Program-made: the position numbers and the translations under genes | The notes under the pieces: model-generated | The model's input: the letters and a program-made list of their open reading frames with translations, nothing else | What the model was told of the DNA's origin: nothing | Databases searched by the model: none | Source of the DNA: Hippasteria phrygiana | Lineage: Eukaryota > Echinodermata > Asteroidea > Valvatida > Goniasteridae | Length of the DNA: 64,000 nt | Direction: 5' to 3' | Assembly: GCA_037893225.1 (NCBI GenBank) | Contig: JAZGUH010000707.1 | Span: 1-64,000, forward strand | Part shown: positions 1-10,006 of the stretch, one piece after another | How positions within the stretch are numbered: the first letter of the stretch is position 1 | Layout of the letters: each line of letters starts with the position of its first letter

Positions 1-482
1 CAAAAAAAAACTTAATGTACCAAGAACCATCTGGAAAATGTGTGTAAATAGCTTCTACAGTACACTATAAATTTATCAGCAAATATAGTCCATTACTGCT
101 TCATTTCAACAATCATGCATGGATGAAAGTTCAGTGAAATCCTGCACAAATTTAGTTACAGAATTTAGCGCAATAATTCAGTAGTTGGCAACCAAAAACA
201 CCTGAAATTGTTCCATACGTTCACAGTGAACAATTTACAAAATAATACAAGTTGAATCGCATCACACCTGCAAGAGGGTTTTAGTGGAAACGATTACGAA
301 AAATTTAATGCAATAGGTACTCCATCATTTAGTGTCACCAGACATCGAAATAAAATCGATTACGGTCATAAATACAGGTAGGCATACGCAACGCTAAAAG
401 CAAAGCTTTACTAGCAAAGCTTTTGTCAGCAAAACGTTTCTTGTAATACAAACAAATACAAATCAAAATTATATTCAAACCA
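1..482. other. AT-rich sequence without a recognisable gene
   Basis: No convincing reading frame, splice-bounded exon or named repeat was seen. The sequence is AT-rich and non-repetitive by eye. It could be intron or intergenic sequence upstream of the SLC16-like exons. Confidence 0.5.
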
Positions 483-612
483 CAAGGGAAATTGACCAGG
501 GAAATCTAAATACATTTTGAAAGTGAACAAAGAAAACTTGCAGGAGCGGGATTCGAACCTGCGACCTCCGGAACACCGTACCGGTGCTCTCCCAACTGAG
601 CTACCTTGCCCT
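483..612 (-). repeat. tRNA-derived SINE copy (tRNA head 541-612)
   Basis: On the minus strand 612-541 reads like a tRNA: a D-arm/A-box with GCTCAGTTGG and a perfect B-box GGTTCGAATCC. The anticodon stem is imperfect, so it is unlikely to be a functional tRNA gene. The lower-coordinate tail contains CTTTGTTCACTTT (as read on minus) and a CTTGTGG end. The same head and tail recur at 22621-22691, 40606-40670 and 45315-45430, which marks an interspersed SINE family. ACCTTGCCCT is duplicated at 602-621. Confidence 0.75.
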
Positions 613-890
613 ACCTTGCCCTACCGTGCTCACTAATGATTTGGTGTTGGCACAAAAACTAAATACGACGAATAGCAAGACTAAAGTGCACGTAACAATC
701 CGTCTTCAGAAACATTTCGTTGATTACAAAAATACAAAGTTTTCCAAACTTCTTGAAGTTTTGGCGTCCGGACCAGAGTACATACTGTTATGTAGGCCTA
801 TTCTTCTCACGAGATGTTATGTACATGGAACGTGTGGGCGATGCCTTTGTTGTGGTGTTGTTGCACTGCACGCGAATCTTTTGTTCCCTA
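613..890. other. No gene seen
   Basis: The open frames across this stretch begin inside the SINE and run into the following palindromic MITE. They have no domain signature and are read as chance ORFs. Confidence 0.5.
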
Positions 891-1062
891 GGTTCATACT
901 TCACGCAAATACGAATGCGAACCGAATTTATGACGTCAACGCCAAATATTCGAGCTGCGAATTCGCAAAAGTTCAACACATTTCAACTTATGCGAATCTT
1001 CGCTGCCAATGTTTCATGACGTCAAATTCGCTTCGCATTCGTATTCGCGTGAAGTATAAACC
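891..1062. repeat. Palindromic MITE with ~45-bp arms and TGACGTCA
   Basis: The two ends are inverted copies of each other: GGTTCATACTTCACGC at 891 and GCGTGAAGTATAAACC ending at 1062. Each arm carries a copy of TGACGTCA-like sequence at its inner end. There is no coding potential. This is a non-autonomous, hairpin-forming DNA element of unassigned superfamily. Confidence 0.7.
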
Positions 1063-1162
1063 GGCCTTTACGCGTGTGACCCGCGTGTGACTCTTACGTG
1101 GGTTGTATGAATGGGTCAACTTTCTTGTTGGATGGAGAATCGTTTTAGAAGAAAAATGATAC

Positions 1163-2169
1163 TGTTATGTACACAGAGTAAATATAATCAGTGTTATGAA
1201 ATTCCTCTCACGGAATGTATATACGCCCCTCATTCAGTATTATATATACCCGTCACAAACGTGGGCAAGGCCACGCGTCACCTATTTGCATACGCGTGCG
1301 ACCTCAGCTGATCCTAACCTGTGAATGAATGGGTCAAAGTTGTTTACGTCAAGCCTTATACATGTGCCAGAAGGTTCGGTGTATAAATCTCGTGTACGCT
1401 AGCTCTTTCGAGAAGCTGTGTAAAAGATTATTTTTAGATGTGACGTAATTCTGTAAGATTATATTTGGAAGCTGACGTGATTTGTAAGATACTTTTAGAT
1501 TTTAGTAATTTCTGGAATGTATGAAATTTCTTTATAATACGGGCTAACTTCACAACAAAATCAGGACTTTAGACGTACGGAGAATTTCGTTGGGACTTTG
1601 TTTATCGAGTTCATCGAGCCGTTTTATTTGGACCTGTGACCTGTATATGACTCGTCTGCGTAGGAGCGTCTGGAGACAGTTAGAGCTGAGTTCTATTTCC
1701 GGAAAAGAGACATGTATTTGTGAACTGTCGTCGGTCCATTATTTGGGGTCTTATATCCCCATACTTTCGCGACGGGAGCCAGTTTGTGTGGTCCCCCGCT
1801 GTTTTCGTCTGTCTTCGGCTGTTTTGGAGGTGAATTCGCCCCGTGTTCCAGCTCGCCAAAGACTTGTATTCGCTCGCATTATTGGAGTCGTCCTCGTCCG
1901 TTGCTGAATGCCCAAGTCGTCCAAGTCCTCGCCTATATAAGTCCTCGCCCGTAAGATCTTTTAAGTTATATATTGTATACGATCTTTTCTTAATTCTACA
2001 CTTGTTAAACCCTATTGATTCTCGAATATTCTCATTATTAAATCACATTGTTTCTTTGTTCTTTATATCAGTGTGATCTTGTTTCATTTCTTTGTTGCAT
2101 CTTAGAAAATTCAGGCTTTTTCTAGTAATATATATTTACGGATAGTCTGGAGATTTTCAGACCGTAACA
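1163..2169 (+). repeat. 5' LTR of the Gmr1-like element (1007 bp)
   Basis: It begins TGTTATGTACACAG and ends GACCGTAACA, and is nearly collinear with 11804-12861. A TATATAAG at 1934-1941 is a plausible TATA box and ATTAAA near 2037 a plausible polyadenylation signal. It is shorter than the 3' LTR because it lacks the duplicated 'cctcgcc' segment found near 12575-12630. Confidence 0.9.
1934..1941 (+). promoter_or_regulatory. Candidate LTR TATA box
   Basis: TATATAAG lies in the distal third of the 5' LTR. The matching place in the 3' LTR reads CTACATAAG, so the box is altered there. Position and match are the only evidence. Confidence 0.4.
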
Positions 2170-2172
2170 AAT

Positions 2173-2190
2173 TGGGGGCCTGTCCGGGAA
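2173..2190 (+). other. Primer-binding site of the Gmr1-like element
   Basis: TGGGGGCCTGTCCGGGAA starts three bases after the LTR. It resembles the tRNA-Pro primer site used by murine leukaemia-type elements, with two internal differences and a changed last base, so a tRNA-Pro primer is the best guess. Confidence 0.65.
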
Positions 2191-2277
2191 ATCGAACAAA
2201 CATAAGCCAAGTTTTGTTTACGATATTGTCAAACAAGGTCGCACACTTTGTTATATTGTTGCTAGTGTAGAATAATC

Positions 2278-3552
2278 ATGGCTAGTAAGTTCGATGCACA
2301 AGCTTTCGTGGAGGCTGAAGATTTGTCAGTCGAAAAGTTGCAACATTTGACAAAAGATGAGTTCCATGAAGTTGCTAGATATGCTCATCCAGAAATTTCT
2401 CGAAGTGCCTAGAAGGCAAAACTGGTGACTGTTCTTGCGGAAAAGTTCAATCTAGAGATGGCTGAGCCTCCGCAAACTTCTGATCGAGAATTTGAGCTGG
2501 CCAAAATGGAGCTGGAAAAAGAAAGGTTCAGGCTTGAGAGAGAAAAAGAAAAAGAAGAAAGAGAATTTGAACTACGAAAGAGCTTGAACTCGAACATCAA
2601 CTGAAGATAAAATAATTGTAATTAGGTGCAAAGAAAGACACAGGCAAAGAGAGAACTCCAATTGACTTTGATCTGGCGAAAAACGTAAGGTTGGTACCGA
2701 AGTTCAACGAACATGATGTTGAAACATATTTTCTGTCTTTCGAGAAAACTGCCAAAAGTCTTAAGTGGCCTGAGAAGTATTGGCCTTTGCTCCTGCAGAG
2801 CACGTTTGTGGGTAAGGCTCAAAAATTCTATGCCACACTTTCAGAGGACCAGTGTAGTGAATATGCTACAGTTAAAGCAGCCATTTTGAATGCTTATGAG
2901 TTGGTTCCTGAGGCCGATAGGCAGAAATTTCGAAAATTGACTAGATCAAATGGCCAGACCTTTGTCGAATTCGCTAGACAAAAGGAAATTGTGTTTGATC
3001 GATGGTATCGACCTCTCAAAGTTGAGAAGAAATTTGAGGAGCTAAAAGAAGTTGTCCTCATGGAGGAGTTCAAAAACAGTGTCCCACTGAGCATCAAAAC
3101 CCATTTGGAAGAACACCAGATCACCCAACTAAAGAAAGCTGCAGTGGTAGCCGACGATTATGAGTTAACTCACAAAATGAGTATGGGCAAAATTAATTTC
3201 CAGTCAAGGGGTTTCTACAGACACACTGATAAGGGCAAGTCAGGTTCCGAGGCACAGTCTAGCACTGGTAATCCTGATCCATCGTATAAGAAGCCGTCAT
3301 CACCAAGTGGAGCCAAGGAGGACCGAAAGAAGTTCTTTCCTCCCATCACTGTCACAAGAAGGGCCACAAGAAGGCGAGATGCTTCAAATTCATCGCTGAC
3401 GAGCGAGAGCGTTCCGAAAAGCCAGTCGCTTTTGTGCGTAAGGACACTCTACTTCGTAGGAAGTCCTGTATGGCCGATGGCAACCGTGTTTCTTCTTCGA
3501 AGGTGGTTGATGAAATCTACAAAGAGTTTATTCATCGTGGTGATGTGTCGTG
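2278..3552 (+). pseudogene. gag of the Gmr1-like element (SCAN-like capsid region, broken zinc knuckle)
   Basis: Gag forms the retrotransposon particle. The likely start is ATG 2278 (MASKFDAQAF), soon closed by a TAG at 2410-2412. Beyond this follow a highly charged Glu/Lys/Arg coiled-coil-like stretch and the main open segment 2691-3590. That segment has the helical pattern around FVEFARQKEI, FDRWYRPLKV and LEEHQI that resembles SCAN domains and Gmr1-like capsids. At 3340-3390 another frame gives a C-H-K-K-G-H-K-K-A-R-C zinc-knuckle remnant whose first cysteine codon reads as Ser. At least one stop and two frame changes separate the pieces, so no full Gag is encoded. Confidence 0.8.
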
Positions 3553-3926
3553 TGCGTCTGAGAAAGCCGGCAGTCCAGTTGTTATCCTAAGGGATACAGG
3601 CGCGTCACAGTCACTGATGCTTGAGGATGTATTGTCATTGTCTCCAGAAAGTTCGCTGAATGCGAAAATGTTGATTCAAGGTATTGGGGGTAATTTTATG
3701 CCTGTCCGTTGCATTGGGTAAATTTGAAATGTGACTTGTTCACCGGCACTGTGGATGTTGGAGTTGTTCCTAGTCTGCCGATGAGAGGTGTCGGATTTTT
3801 GCTAGGTAATGACGTTGCGGGAGGTAAAGTGTCGGCATCCCCTATTGTCTCTGGTGAACCTGTGGATGAGCCAGAAATTCATTATTTGGAGGAAGAGTTC
3901 CCAGAGATCTTCCCCGAGTGTGCAGT
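3553..3926 (+). pseudogene. Aspartic protease region of the Gmr1-like element
   Basis: The catalytic motif appears as RDTGASQS (DTG around 3593-3601), followed by a flap-like IQGIGG. A TAA after RCIG at 3719-3721 closes the frame, but the downstream frame continues with protease-like sequence including FLLGNDV, the usual C-terminal LLG-D motif. The reading then runs into FPECAV, where the antisense LINE is inserted. The Pol reading resumes at 8524 on the far side of the LINE. Confidence 0.8.
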
Positions 3927-4930
3927 TATTATTATTATTATTATTATTTATTCGGCCAAAATACGCAACAATCATACAGACATACATGAGAGTAATCAAA
4001 TAAATCAACATATAATAGGATAGGTAACAGGATGTCTAGTTTATAAATGAACAGACTGAAATTAATAAATGGATTGAATTAAAAAGCAGGAGTAAGTGGC
4101 TGGGGATGGGAGAGAAGAGAATGGGTATGGGTGTAGAGAGCAAACATTGAAAGTCCAAGTAACAACTAATAAAGCAGCAATTGAACACAGGCTAATAATT
4201 AAAGGCAACATTAATCGTAAAGGCAAGAAAGAAACATGACAAAACAAACAATTCATTCTAAGATGGCCAGGATTAATAAAAGCGAACCTAATCACTGTGA
4301 CTCGAGAGCCTATCAATCCAATCTTAAGATGAAACACTCAATAAATAAAAACAAAAAATCTGTAAAAATTAAGAGACTAATAAATATATATATATATATA
4401 TATATATAATATAAGAAGAATAAACATTACCTTGATCAAGTCAAACAGACCAATTAATATTCAGATGGACAAGAACTCAGTTTACACATTAAACAGACAA
4501 CACTGTAAAGAACGAAGATTTTAGTTGGGGGATGGTAAATATAAGTAAAAAATATAGGACAAAAATCCCCAAAAGGCAACAATAATGTGTGAGCTACACA
4601 AACATGAATATGCATGCAACACTGAGCCAAACCATATAAAACAAACAGATTGAAGGAGCAAAAACACACCCATTCAAGCAGTCACACAACAGACAGGGAC
4701 ACTAAAAACTGGTAAACAACCAATGGCACAGTAAATTAGACAGGCAAATAGTGAAAACGGGTACTAACAAACAATAAAGGAATTGAACAAACAACCAATA
4801 AATGACACTATTACAGACAATCAAGTGAGATGAAGCAATCAAGTAAACCTCCAGCAAGCAGGTTAACAAAAACAACAAATCAGCAAAACAGGTGTAAACA
4901 CATGCAAAATAAGCTTAAGTACATGTACAT

Positions 4931-7900
4931 CTAAATATCAATGAAATGGTTACACAAGTACTTGTTGAAACATTTAAATGAATCTAGAATTAGGGCGTTC
5001 TTAACATTTGTAGGCAGACTACTCCAAATACGAGGGAATGAATGAATAGATGTGTTCTTAAGGCTTTGCGTCCTCGCGTACAGATGATTGAAAGTGAGTG
5101 TGTCCATGTGGCGGGTATTAACAGAAGTATGTGAGTTGACAGTGTAACAGTCAACAAGTCGAAATAGACATTTAGTGGTAAATTGGACAGTTATTCTTTG
5201 ACGTCTAGATTTGAGAGTTTGCCAGTTCAGTTGTGCTAGTCTGTCCTCATACGATACTGCCCCTCTTTGTTGTTTAAGGAACATTCTTGTAGCTCTTCTT
5301 TGGACGCGTTCTAATTTATCTGATGAAGTTGCTGTATATGGGGACCAGGCAGGCAGCCCATACTCAAGAACTGGTATGACGAGTGACCGGTAGAGAGACA
5401 TCAGTGCATTTGTAGAAGTTCCTCCTGCTACATGCCAGATGAAACCAAGAGTCTTATTTGCCTTAGCAACCACACTATTGACATGGTCGTTCCATGTTAG
5501 AGTATTGTTTATTGTGACACCAAGGTACTTGTAGGTAGTTGCAACTGTTAAGGGAGATCCAAGGATGTGATACTGCGGAAGGGCTAGTGGTTTCGTAGAT
5601 CTAGTCATATGCATAATTTTTGATTTGCTTGTATTAAGTTTCATTCCATTTGACTCAGTCCATTGAGTAAGGGCATCTAGGTCTGTTTGCAGGAGGACTT
5701 CATCTTCAGGGGAATTGATGGGGTGGTAGATGAGAGTATCATCAGCAAAGAGTAGGGATTTGGTGTCAAGAGTGTGGGATATGTCACTGATGAATAAATT
5801 AAACAGTAGGGGGCCTAAGACACTTCCTTGTGGAACACCAGATGTTACAGGAGACCAAGATGAAAAGGCCCCATGGTACATTGCTCGTTGATGCCGTCCA
5901 ACGAGAAAAGATTTCAACCATGACCAAGTTTGACCCTGTATGTTGAATTTCCGTGCAAGCTTTTTGAGGAGTGTATGATGGGGCATTACGTCAAAGGCTT
6001 TACTAAAGTCCAAGAAGGCGATGTCAATACGAGGTGGGCGTGGCTTGTCCATGATTGAAGCCCAGTCATGAATGGCATTTGTCAGCTGGGTGACACATGA
6101 CTTACGCGCTGTAAAGCCATGCTGCTCATCGTTGCCAAGGCAACAGGACGACACGTGATCATTAATGCTATCAGCGACTGCCCTTTCTAAAACTTTGCAA
6201 ACAATGGAGGTTAGGGCAATCGGCCGATAGTTTTTGATGTCAGTTCGTTTGGCGGATTTAAACACGGGCGTGACATTTGATAACTTCCAGTCCTTGGGGA
6301 GGGTGCCGTGTGCAAGTGACGAGTTCATCAAGCGTAGCAATGGCGGAGCAATGAAAGAAGCTGTAGATCGAAGAATGGTTGGCGAAATCCCATCGGGCCC
6401 TGGTGCCTTATGAGGGGTCAGATTATGTAGAGACTTAGTCAACCATCCAAGTTTGATTTGAATCGGAGGTAGTTCGGGAATTGGAAGTGTGCAGGCTGGT
6501 GGCGTGGCTGGACAAGTTTCGGCAGGAGAGTGAACTGAGGTGAAGAACTCATTGAATGTTTGGGCAATGTCAATTGGTTTCTGGAGAAGTTTATCAGCAT
6601 ATTGGAATGCTGGGGGACACTTCGATTTTCGCTGGTCTCTGACGAAACACCAAAAACTGCGCTTGTTGTCTCTGGTTTCAAATAGACCATTAACATAGTT
6701 CCAGTAGGCAGATTTAGTGGAATGTTTGACTTTGTTGCGTATCTGTTTATAGTGGAGCCACGCTGAGCTGGAACTGGAGTGCTTGGCTTTAGTAAACAGT
6801 TTATGCTTGAGGTGAATTAACTTCTTTAGTTCGGGTGTGATCCATGGAGAAATTTTAGAGCGTCGCTGTTGCTTTCTAGGTATGCTATCATGGATGGCTG
6901 CCTCGAAGATGTCCATAAAACCTTCCCATGATGCATCTGGATCATCATCGTCCATGAAGGCAGACCATGGTGCAAGGTGCAGAAGGGTTTCTAGGTGTTT
7001 CATGTCGGCTTTCCTGAGCTGTAGAAATGAGCGGATGACTGCGGGTTGTGGAGGAGCTTTGGGGGCACTGAATGTGAAGGAAACTGCATGATGGTCACTT
7101 CTGACTGGATTAGCAAAGGACCCCACTGCAGGGAATTTCTCTGGCCTATTTGTAAAGATGAGATCGATTGTGGATCCAGATGAGGTTAAGCTGTTTGAAG
7201 GACGAGTTACATCTTCAACGATCTGTGTAAGTTCAAAGGAGTCAGCAACTTCTTGGAGATTGGACTTAGCCGTAGACTCAGTCAGCCAATTTATGTTAAA
7301 ATCTCCAAGCAGAATGAGACCTTCATATTGAGGCAGAATAGCTTGGACTGCATCAAATGCTGCTTGTAGTTTGTCGAAGAAGGTGATGTCAGAGTTTGGA
7401 GGCCTGTAAACAACTCCAACTAACCATTTGGAGTGCTTAACAGTCAGTGACAGCCAAGAGAGTTCAATGTTCGCAGGTTCAAAGTGCTGAAGGTGTGTTG
7501 GTAGTAGTGAATCGTTGATTATGGCCATAATACCACCACCCCGACTGTCTCGATCTCGTCGAATGGTTGAGTAACCAGGCACTGTGGAGATTGTTTCAGT
7601 GTCACTAGCCGACAGCCAAGTTTCAGTCACACAAGCAATGTCAATGGGATGGAGTTCCAAAAATGATTTGAATTCCTGTTGTTTACTACGTATGCTACGA
7701 GCATTGAAAAGTAACCCAGAGATAGAGTTCTTTGAGCGTAAGTTGGGATCTGGTGTTGATTGAAGTTCAGTTAACTGATCATCATCAGTTGTGTTGCCAA
7801 AGACATCCTGGAATGATGTATCACTACATGAAGAAAACGGCAGCATTGTAGATGTGGTACATACCGGGCAAAACCAGTCTATTGTGCTTGATATGAGCAC

Positions 7901-8179
7901 TCTGTACTGGTCAATACTCATAGCAGGTATGCATTTCTGATGCCAGTATTTATTGCAGTCCTCACAGAGAAGAGATCTTTGATTGCATTTAACTGGATGG
8001 CTACATTTACCACAGGGATCTTTTACAGGACCAGGATTCAGTTCTATATCTCCAGAGACAGTCAAAGAGATGTTAAATGTAGCTGTAGAGTTGGGGTAAT
8101 ATGTCACTGGAGCTTTACCAAACTTACTGTGTTTTGAAGTTCTGAGTTTGAGTTGAAGGTTCAGCCATATTGGATGCAC
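4931..8179 (-). CDS. LINE ORF2: 2A-like peptide, PHD finger, AP endonuclease, reverse transcriptase
   Basis: This 1082-residue protein copies and inserts the element. An N-terminal 2A-like motif GDIELNPGP spans residues 43-51. In this family such motifs cause ribosome skipping between Gly50 and Pro51. A PHD-type zinc finger follows (Cys/His ligands between Cys56 and Cys107). The apurinic-type endonuclease covers about 153-370, with TETW (185-188), GDFN (292-295) and SDHH (361-364). The RT covers about 580-870, with FLDFSKAFD, GVPQGSVLG and the catalytic FADD (811-814). A C-terminal WNSLP-like LINE tail follows (IWSSLPTNVKNA). There are no internal stops. The true start is uncertain because two other short frames run upstream. 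Members of the CR1 group in sea urchins and other invertebrates are known to carry 2A-like motifs. Confidence 0.92.
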   Translation of the reverse strand: MHPIWLNLQLKLRTSKHSKFGKAPVTYYPNSTATFNISLTVSGDIELNPGPVKDPCGKCSHPVKCNQRSLLCEDCNKYWHQKCIPAMSIDQYRVLISSTIDWFCPVCTTSTMLPFSSCSDTSFQDVFGNTTDDDQLTELQSTPDPNLRSKNSISGLLFNARSIRSKQQEFKSFLELHPIDIACVTETWLSASDTETISTVPGYSTIRRDRDSRGGGIMAIINDSLLPTHLQHFEPANIELSWLSLTVKHSKWLVGVVYRPPNSDITFFDKLQAAFDAVQAILPQYEGLILLGDFNINWLTESTAKSNLQEVADSFELTQIVEDVTRPSNSLTSSGSTIDLIFTNRPEKFPAVGSFANPVRSDHHAVSFTFSAPKAPPQPAVIRSFLQLRKADMKHLETLLHLAPWSAFMDDDDPDASWEGFMDIFEAAIHDSIPRKQQRRSKISPWITPELKKLIHLKHKLFTKAKHSSSSSAWLHYKQIRNKVKHSTKSAYWNYVNGLFETRDNKRSFWCFVRDQRKSKCPPAFQYADKLLQKPIDIAQTFNEFFTSVHSPAETCPATPPACTLPIPELPPIQIKLGWLTKSLHNLTPHKAPGPDGISPTILRSTASFIAPPLLRLMNSSLAHGTLPKDWKLSNVTPVFKSAKRTDIKNYRPIALTSIVCKVLERAVADSINDHVSSCCLGNDEQHGFTARKSCVTQLTNAIHDWASIMDKPRPPRIDIAFLDFSKAFDVMPHHTLLKKLARKFNIQGQTWSWLKSFLVGRHQRAMYHGAFSSWSPVTSGVPQGSVLGPLLFNLFISDISHTLDTKSLLFADDTLIYHPINSPEDEVLLQTDLDALTQWTESNGMKLNTSKSKIMHMTRSTKPLALPQYHILGSPLTVATTYKYLGVTINNTLTWNDHVNSVVAKANKTLGFIWHVAGGTSTNALMSLYRSLVIPVLEYGLPAWSPYTATSSDKLERVQRRATRMFLKQQRGAVSYEDRLAQLNWQTLKSRRQRITVQFTTKCLFRLVDCYTVNSHTSVNTRHMDTLTFNHLYARTQSLKNTSIHSFPRIWSSLPTNVKNALILDSFKCFNKYLCNHFIDI

Positions 8180-8522
8180 TGTATAAAGCTTGTAGTAGTT
8201 CCCGGATGCTTGGTGAGAACAATGACTTGTGGTTCACAATCACTGGCATGTTGTTCACAATGGAGTCGATGACGCATGCAATGAATGGTGCAGTTGGCTT
8301 GGAAGACTGGTCGAAGATGGAGAAAAACTGAGTGGAAAACACTCAAGATATCACTTTCCCCAGTAGAAAATCCTTGATGAATGTGTCCAGGCTTGTCAGC
8401 AGACAAAACTCTATCATGTGGTATACAATTTGTAGTACTTTGAGGGTTGAGAAGAGCAACATTTATAGCAAAAGCGAGAGCCCAACAAAGAGCTTGTGGA
8501 CTAGACGCCATGATGCCACCAT
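8180..8522 (-). other. LINE 5' region with overlapping short frames
   Basis: Upstream of the 2A-bearing ORF, a 116-codon frame (8511-8161) starts MASSPQALCWALAFA, a hydrophobic, signal-like N-terminus. A 72-codon frame (8342-8124) lies in a third register and ends NMAEPSTQTQNFKTQ. Both overlap the start of the main ORF in different frames. They may be a 5' UTR, a short ORF1, or one N-terminal extension split by frameshifts. The sequence alone does not decide. Confidence 0.45.
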
Positions 8523-9784
8523 CAGTGACGAGATCTCAGTCGAAACAGATGGAAAAGGAGGTTGCAGAGTCAGTGCCGATAGAGGAGGACTCTGGTGTTT
8601 GGCTGGTTGAAACCTTCTTCACTAATGTAGACGAAAATGAGGGAGTGTCTCAAGATCCTCGCTGATAGAGCAGTGGAAAGCTGACCCAGATTTGAGGAAG
8701 CTCGCCCAGACAGCGTGTTCTGAGGAAGAGGTTCAGGGGGTTCCAGAATGATACTACGTCAAGTCTGGCGTGTTAATGAGGAAATGGAGACCTACCCAGA
8801 GACCAGCTGATGAAGAATGGAGTATTGTCCATCAAATTGTTGTTCCTCCGTGTTACCGTGATGAGATCTTGAGAATTGCTCACGAGATTCCGGTTGCAGG
8901 TCATCTTGGCATCAGAAAGACTCAAGCTACAGTCATGGCGCACTTTTATTGGCCTAAGCTACACCAAGATGTGGTTGCATTCTGCAAGACGTGCCATACA
9001 TGTCAGATGGTGGGGAAGCCACAGCCACCAATCAATCAAGCCTGCACCTATGATACCGATTCCTGCATTTGATGAGTCATTTACGAGAGTCCTCGTTGAT
9101 TGTGTTGGTCCTCTACCGCGGACGAAGTCCGGGCATCAGTTCTTGTTGACCATAATGGATTTGTCAACCAGATTTCCAGAGGCCATTCCACTGAGGAAGA
9201 TAACAGCCAAAGTTGTTGTTAAGGCTCTTATGCAGTTTTTCACAAGATATGGTTTACCGAAAGAAGTGCAGTCCGATCAAGGGTCTAACTTCATGTCGGG
9301 TGTGTCTCAGGAAGTCCTGCGTGAGCTGGGGATCAAGCAGTTGAAATCATCTGCATATCACCCGCAGTCTCAAGGAGCTTTGGAGAGGTACCACCAAAAC
9401 CTCAAGAATATGATAAGAGCGTACTGCGAGGATTTCCCAGAAGATTGGGACAAAGGAATTCCCTTTCTGTTGTTTGCAACTAGGGACTCACCGAACGAGT
9501 CAACTGGTTAGTTTACTCCGTTTGAGTTGGTCTACGGTCATGAGGTGAGGGGCCTTTGAAACTCATCAAGGAGAGGTTTCTGGCAGAGGAGGATGAGACC
9601 AATCTGCTCGACTATGTGTCGAACTTCAAGGAGAGGCTGTCCAAAGCATGTTCTGTGGCACAAGAACATCTCAAGGTGTCCCAACGGGTCATGAAGACAA
9701 GAGCAGACAAGAAATCTGAAGTCCGCATCTTTAAACCCGGCGAAAAGGTGCTAGTGCTATTGCCTCTGCCTGGCGAGCCCCTTA
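8523..9784 (+). pseudogene. Integrase of the Gmr1-like element (HHCC, DDE core, C-terminal part)
   Basis: Integrase joins element DNA to the genome. An H2C2 zinc-binding domain is seen at about 8875-9015 (HEIPVAGH ... CKTCHTC). The DDE core at about 9060-9511 contains LVDCVGP, SDQGSNF and GALERYH, supplying all three acidic residues. The two domains lie in different frames, with the change just before 9072. A TAG at 9509-9511 interrupts the core's end, and the C-terminal part continues to FKPGEKVLVLLPLPGEPL near 9780. Its place upstream of RT is diagnostic of the Gmr1-like group. The first part (8523-8770) is poorly conserved linker with stops. Confidence 0.88.
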
Positions 9785-10006
9785 AAACCCCTTGAGCACG
9801 GTATTTTACGGGAGACGTCGGGGTGTCGCGGCGGTTATGGCAGCCAAATCGAACCGCTACAATGTGTTTGTGCAGTCAAGCGTATCATAAACAATAATCC
9901 AACAATGGATTGAAACTGCACAAAGGGCGGCCAGTGGCGTCATCCGGCCTGGTGGCACTTTTTTTCCGCCCTATGGCGTCATCCGTACGCAAGGGGTTCA
10001 AGCGAA
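9785..10006 (+). repeat. Small insertion within the integrase C-terminal region
   Basis: The Pol reading stops after LPGEPL and resumes as QAKFSGPY about 220 bp later. The intervening segment starts AACCCCTTGAGCACGG and ends with the near-inverted CGTACGCAAGGGGTT, indicating a short terminal-inverted-repeat element. Exact ends and target duplication cannot be set to the base. Confidence 0.55.

Larger units (their letters stand above)
3927..8522 (-). mobile_element. Near full-length CR1/L2-group LINE nested in the gypsy element
   Basis: A non-LTR retrotransposon on the minus strand. Its 3' end is a (TAA)n microsatellite tail (3927-3950 on +), preceded by an AT-rich 3' UTR (3951-4930) that includes a (TA)n run at 4385-4408. 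The single large ORF (4931-8179) is open, and the 5' end lies at about 8522. CAGT occurs at 3923-3926 and again at 8523-8526, and the gypsy Pol frame reads on across the two junctions, which fixes the insertion. An intact long ORF in a decayed host element suggests a comparatively recent insertion. Confidence 0.9.

Noticed and set aside
541..612. Functional tRNA gene
   Set aside because: A- and B-boxes are good, but the anticodon stem is mispaired and the same head and tail recur as an interspersed repeat; the same holds for 22621, 27356, 40606 and 45315.
584..1090. 168-codon plus-strand ORF
   Set aside because: It begins in a tRNA-derived SINE and ends in a palindromic MITE; no domain, no splice signals.
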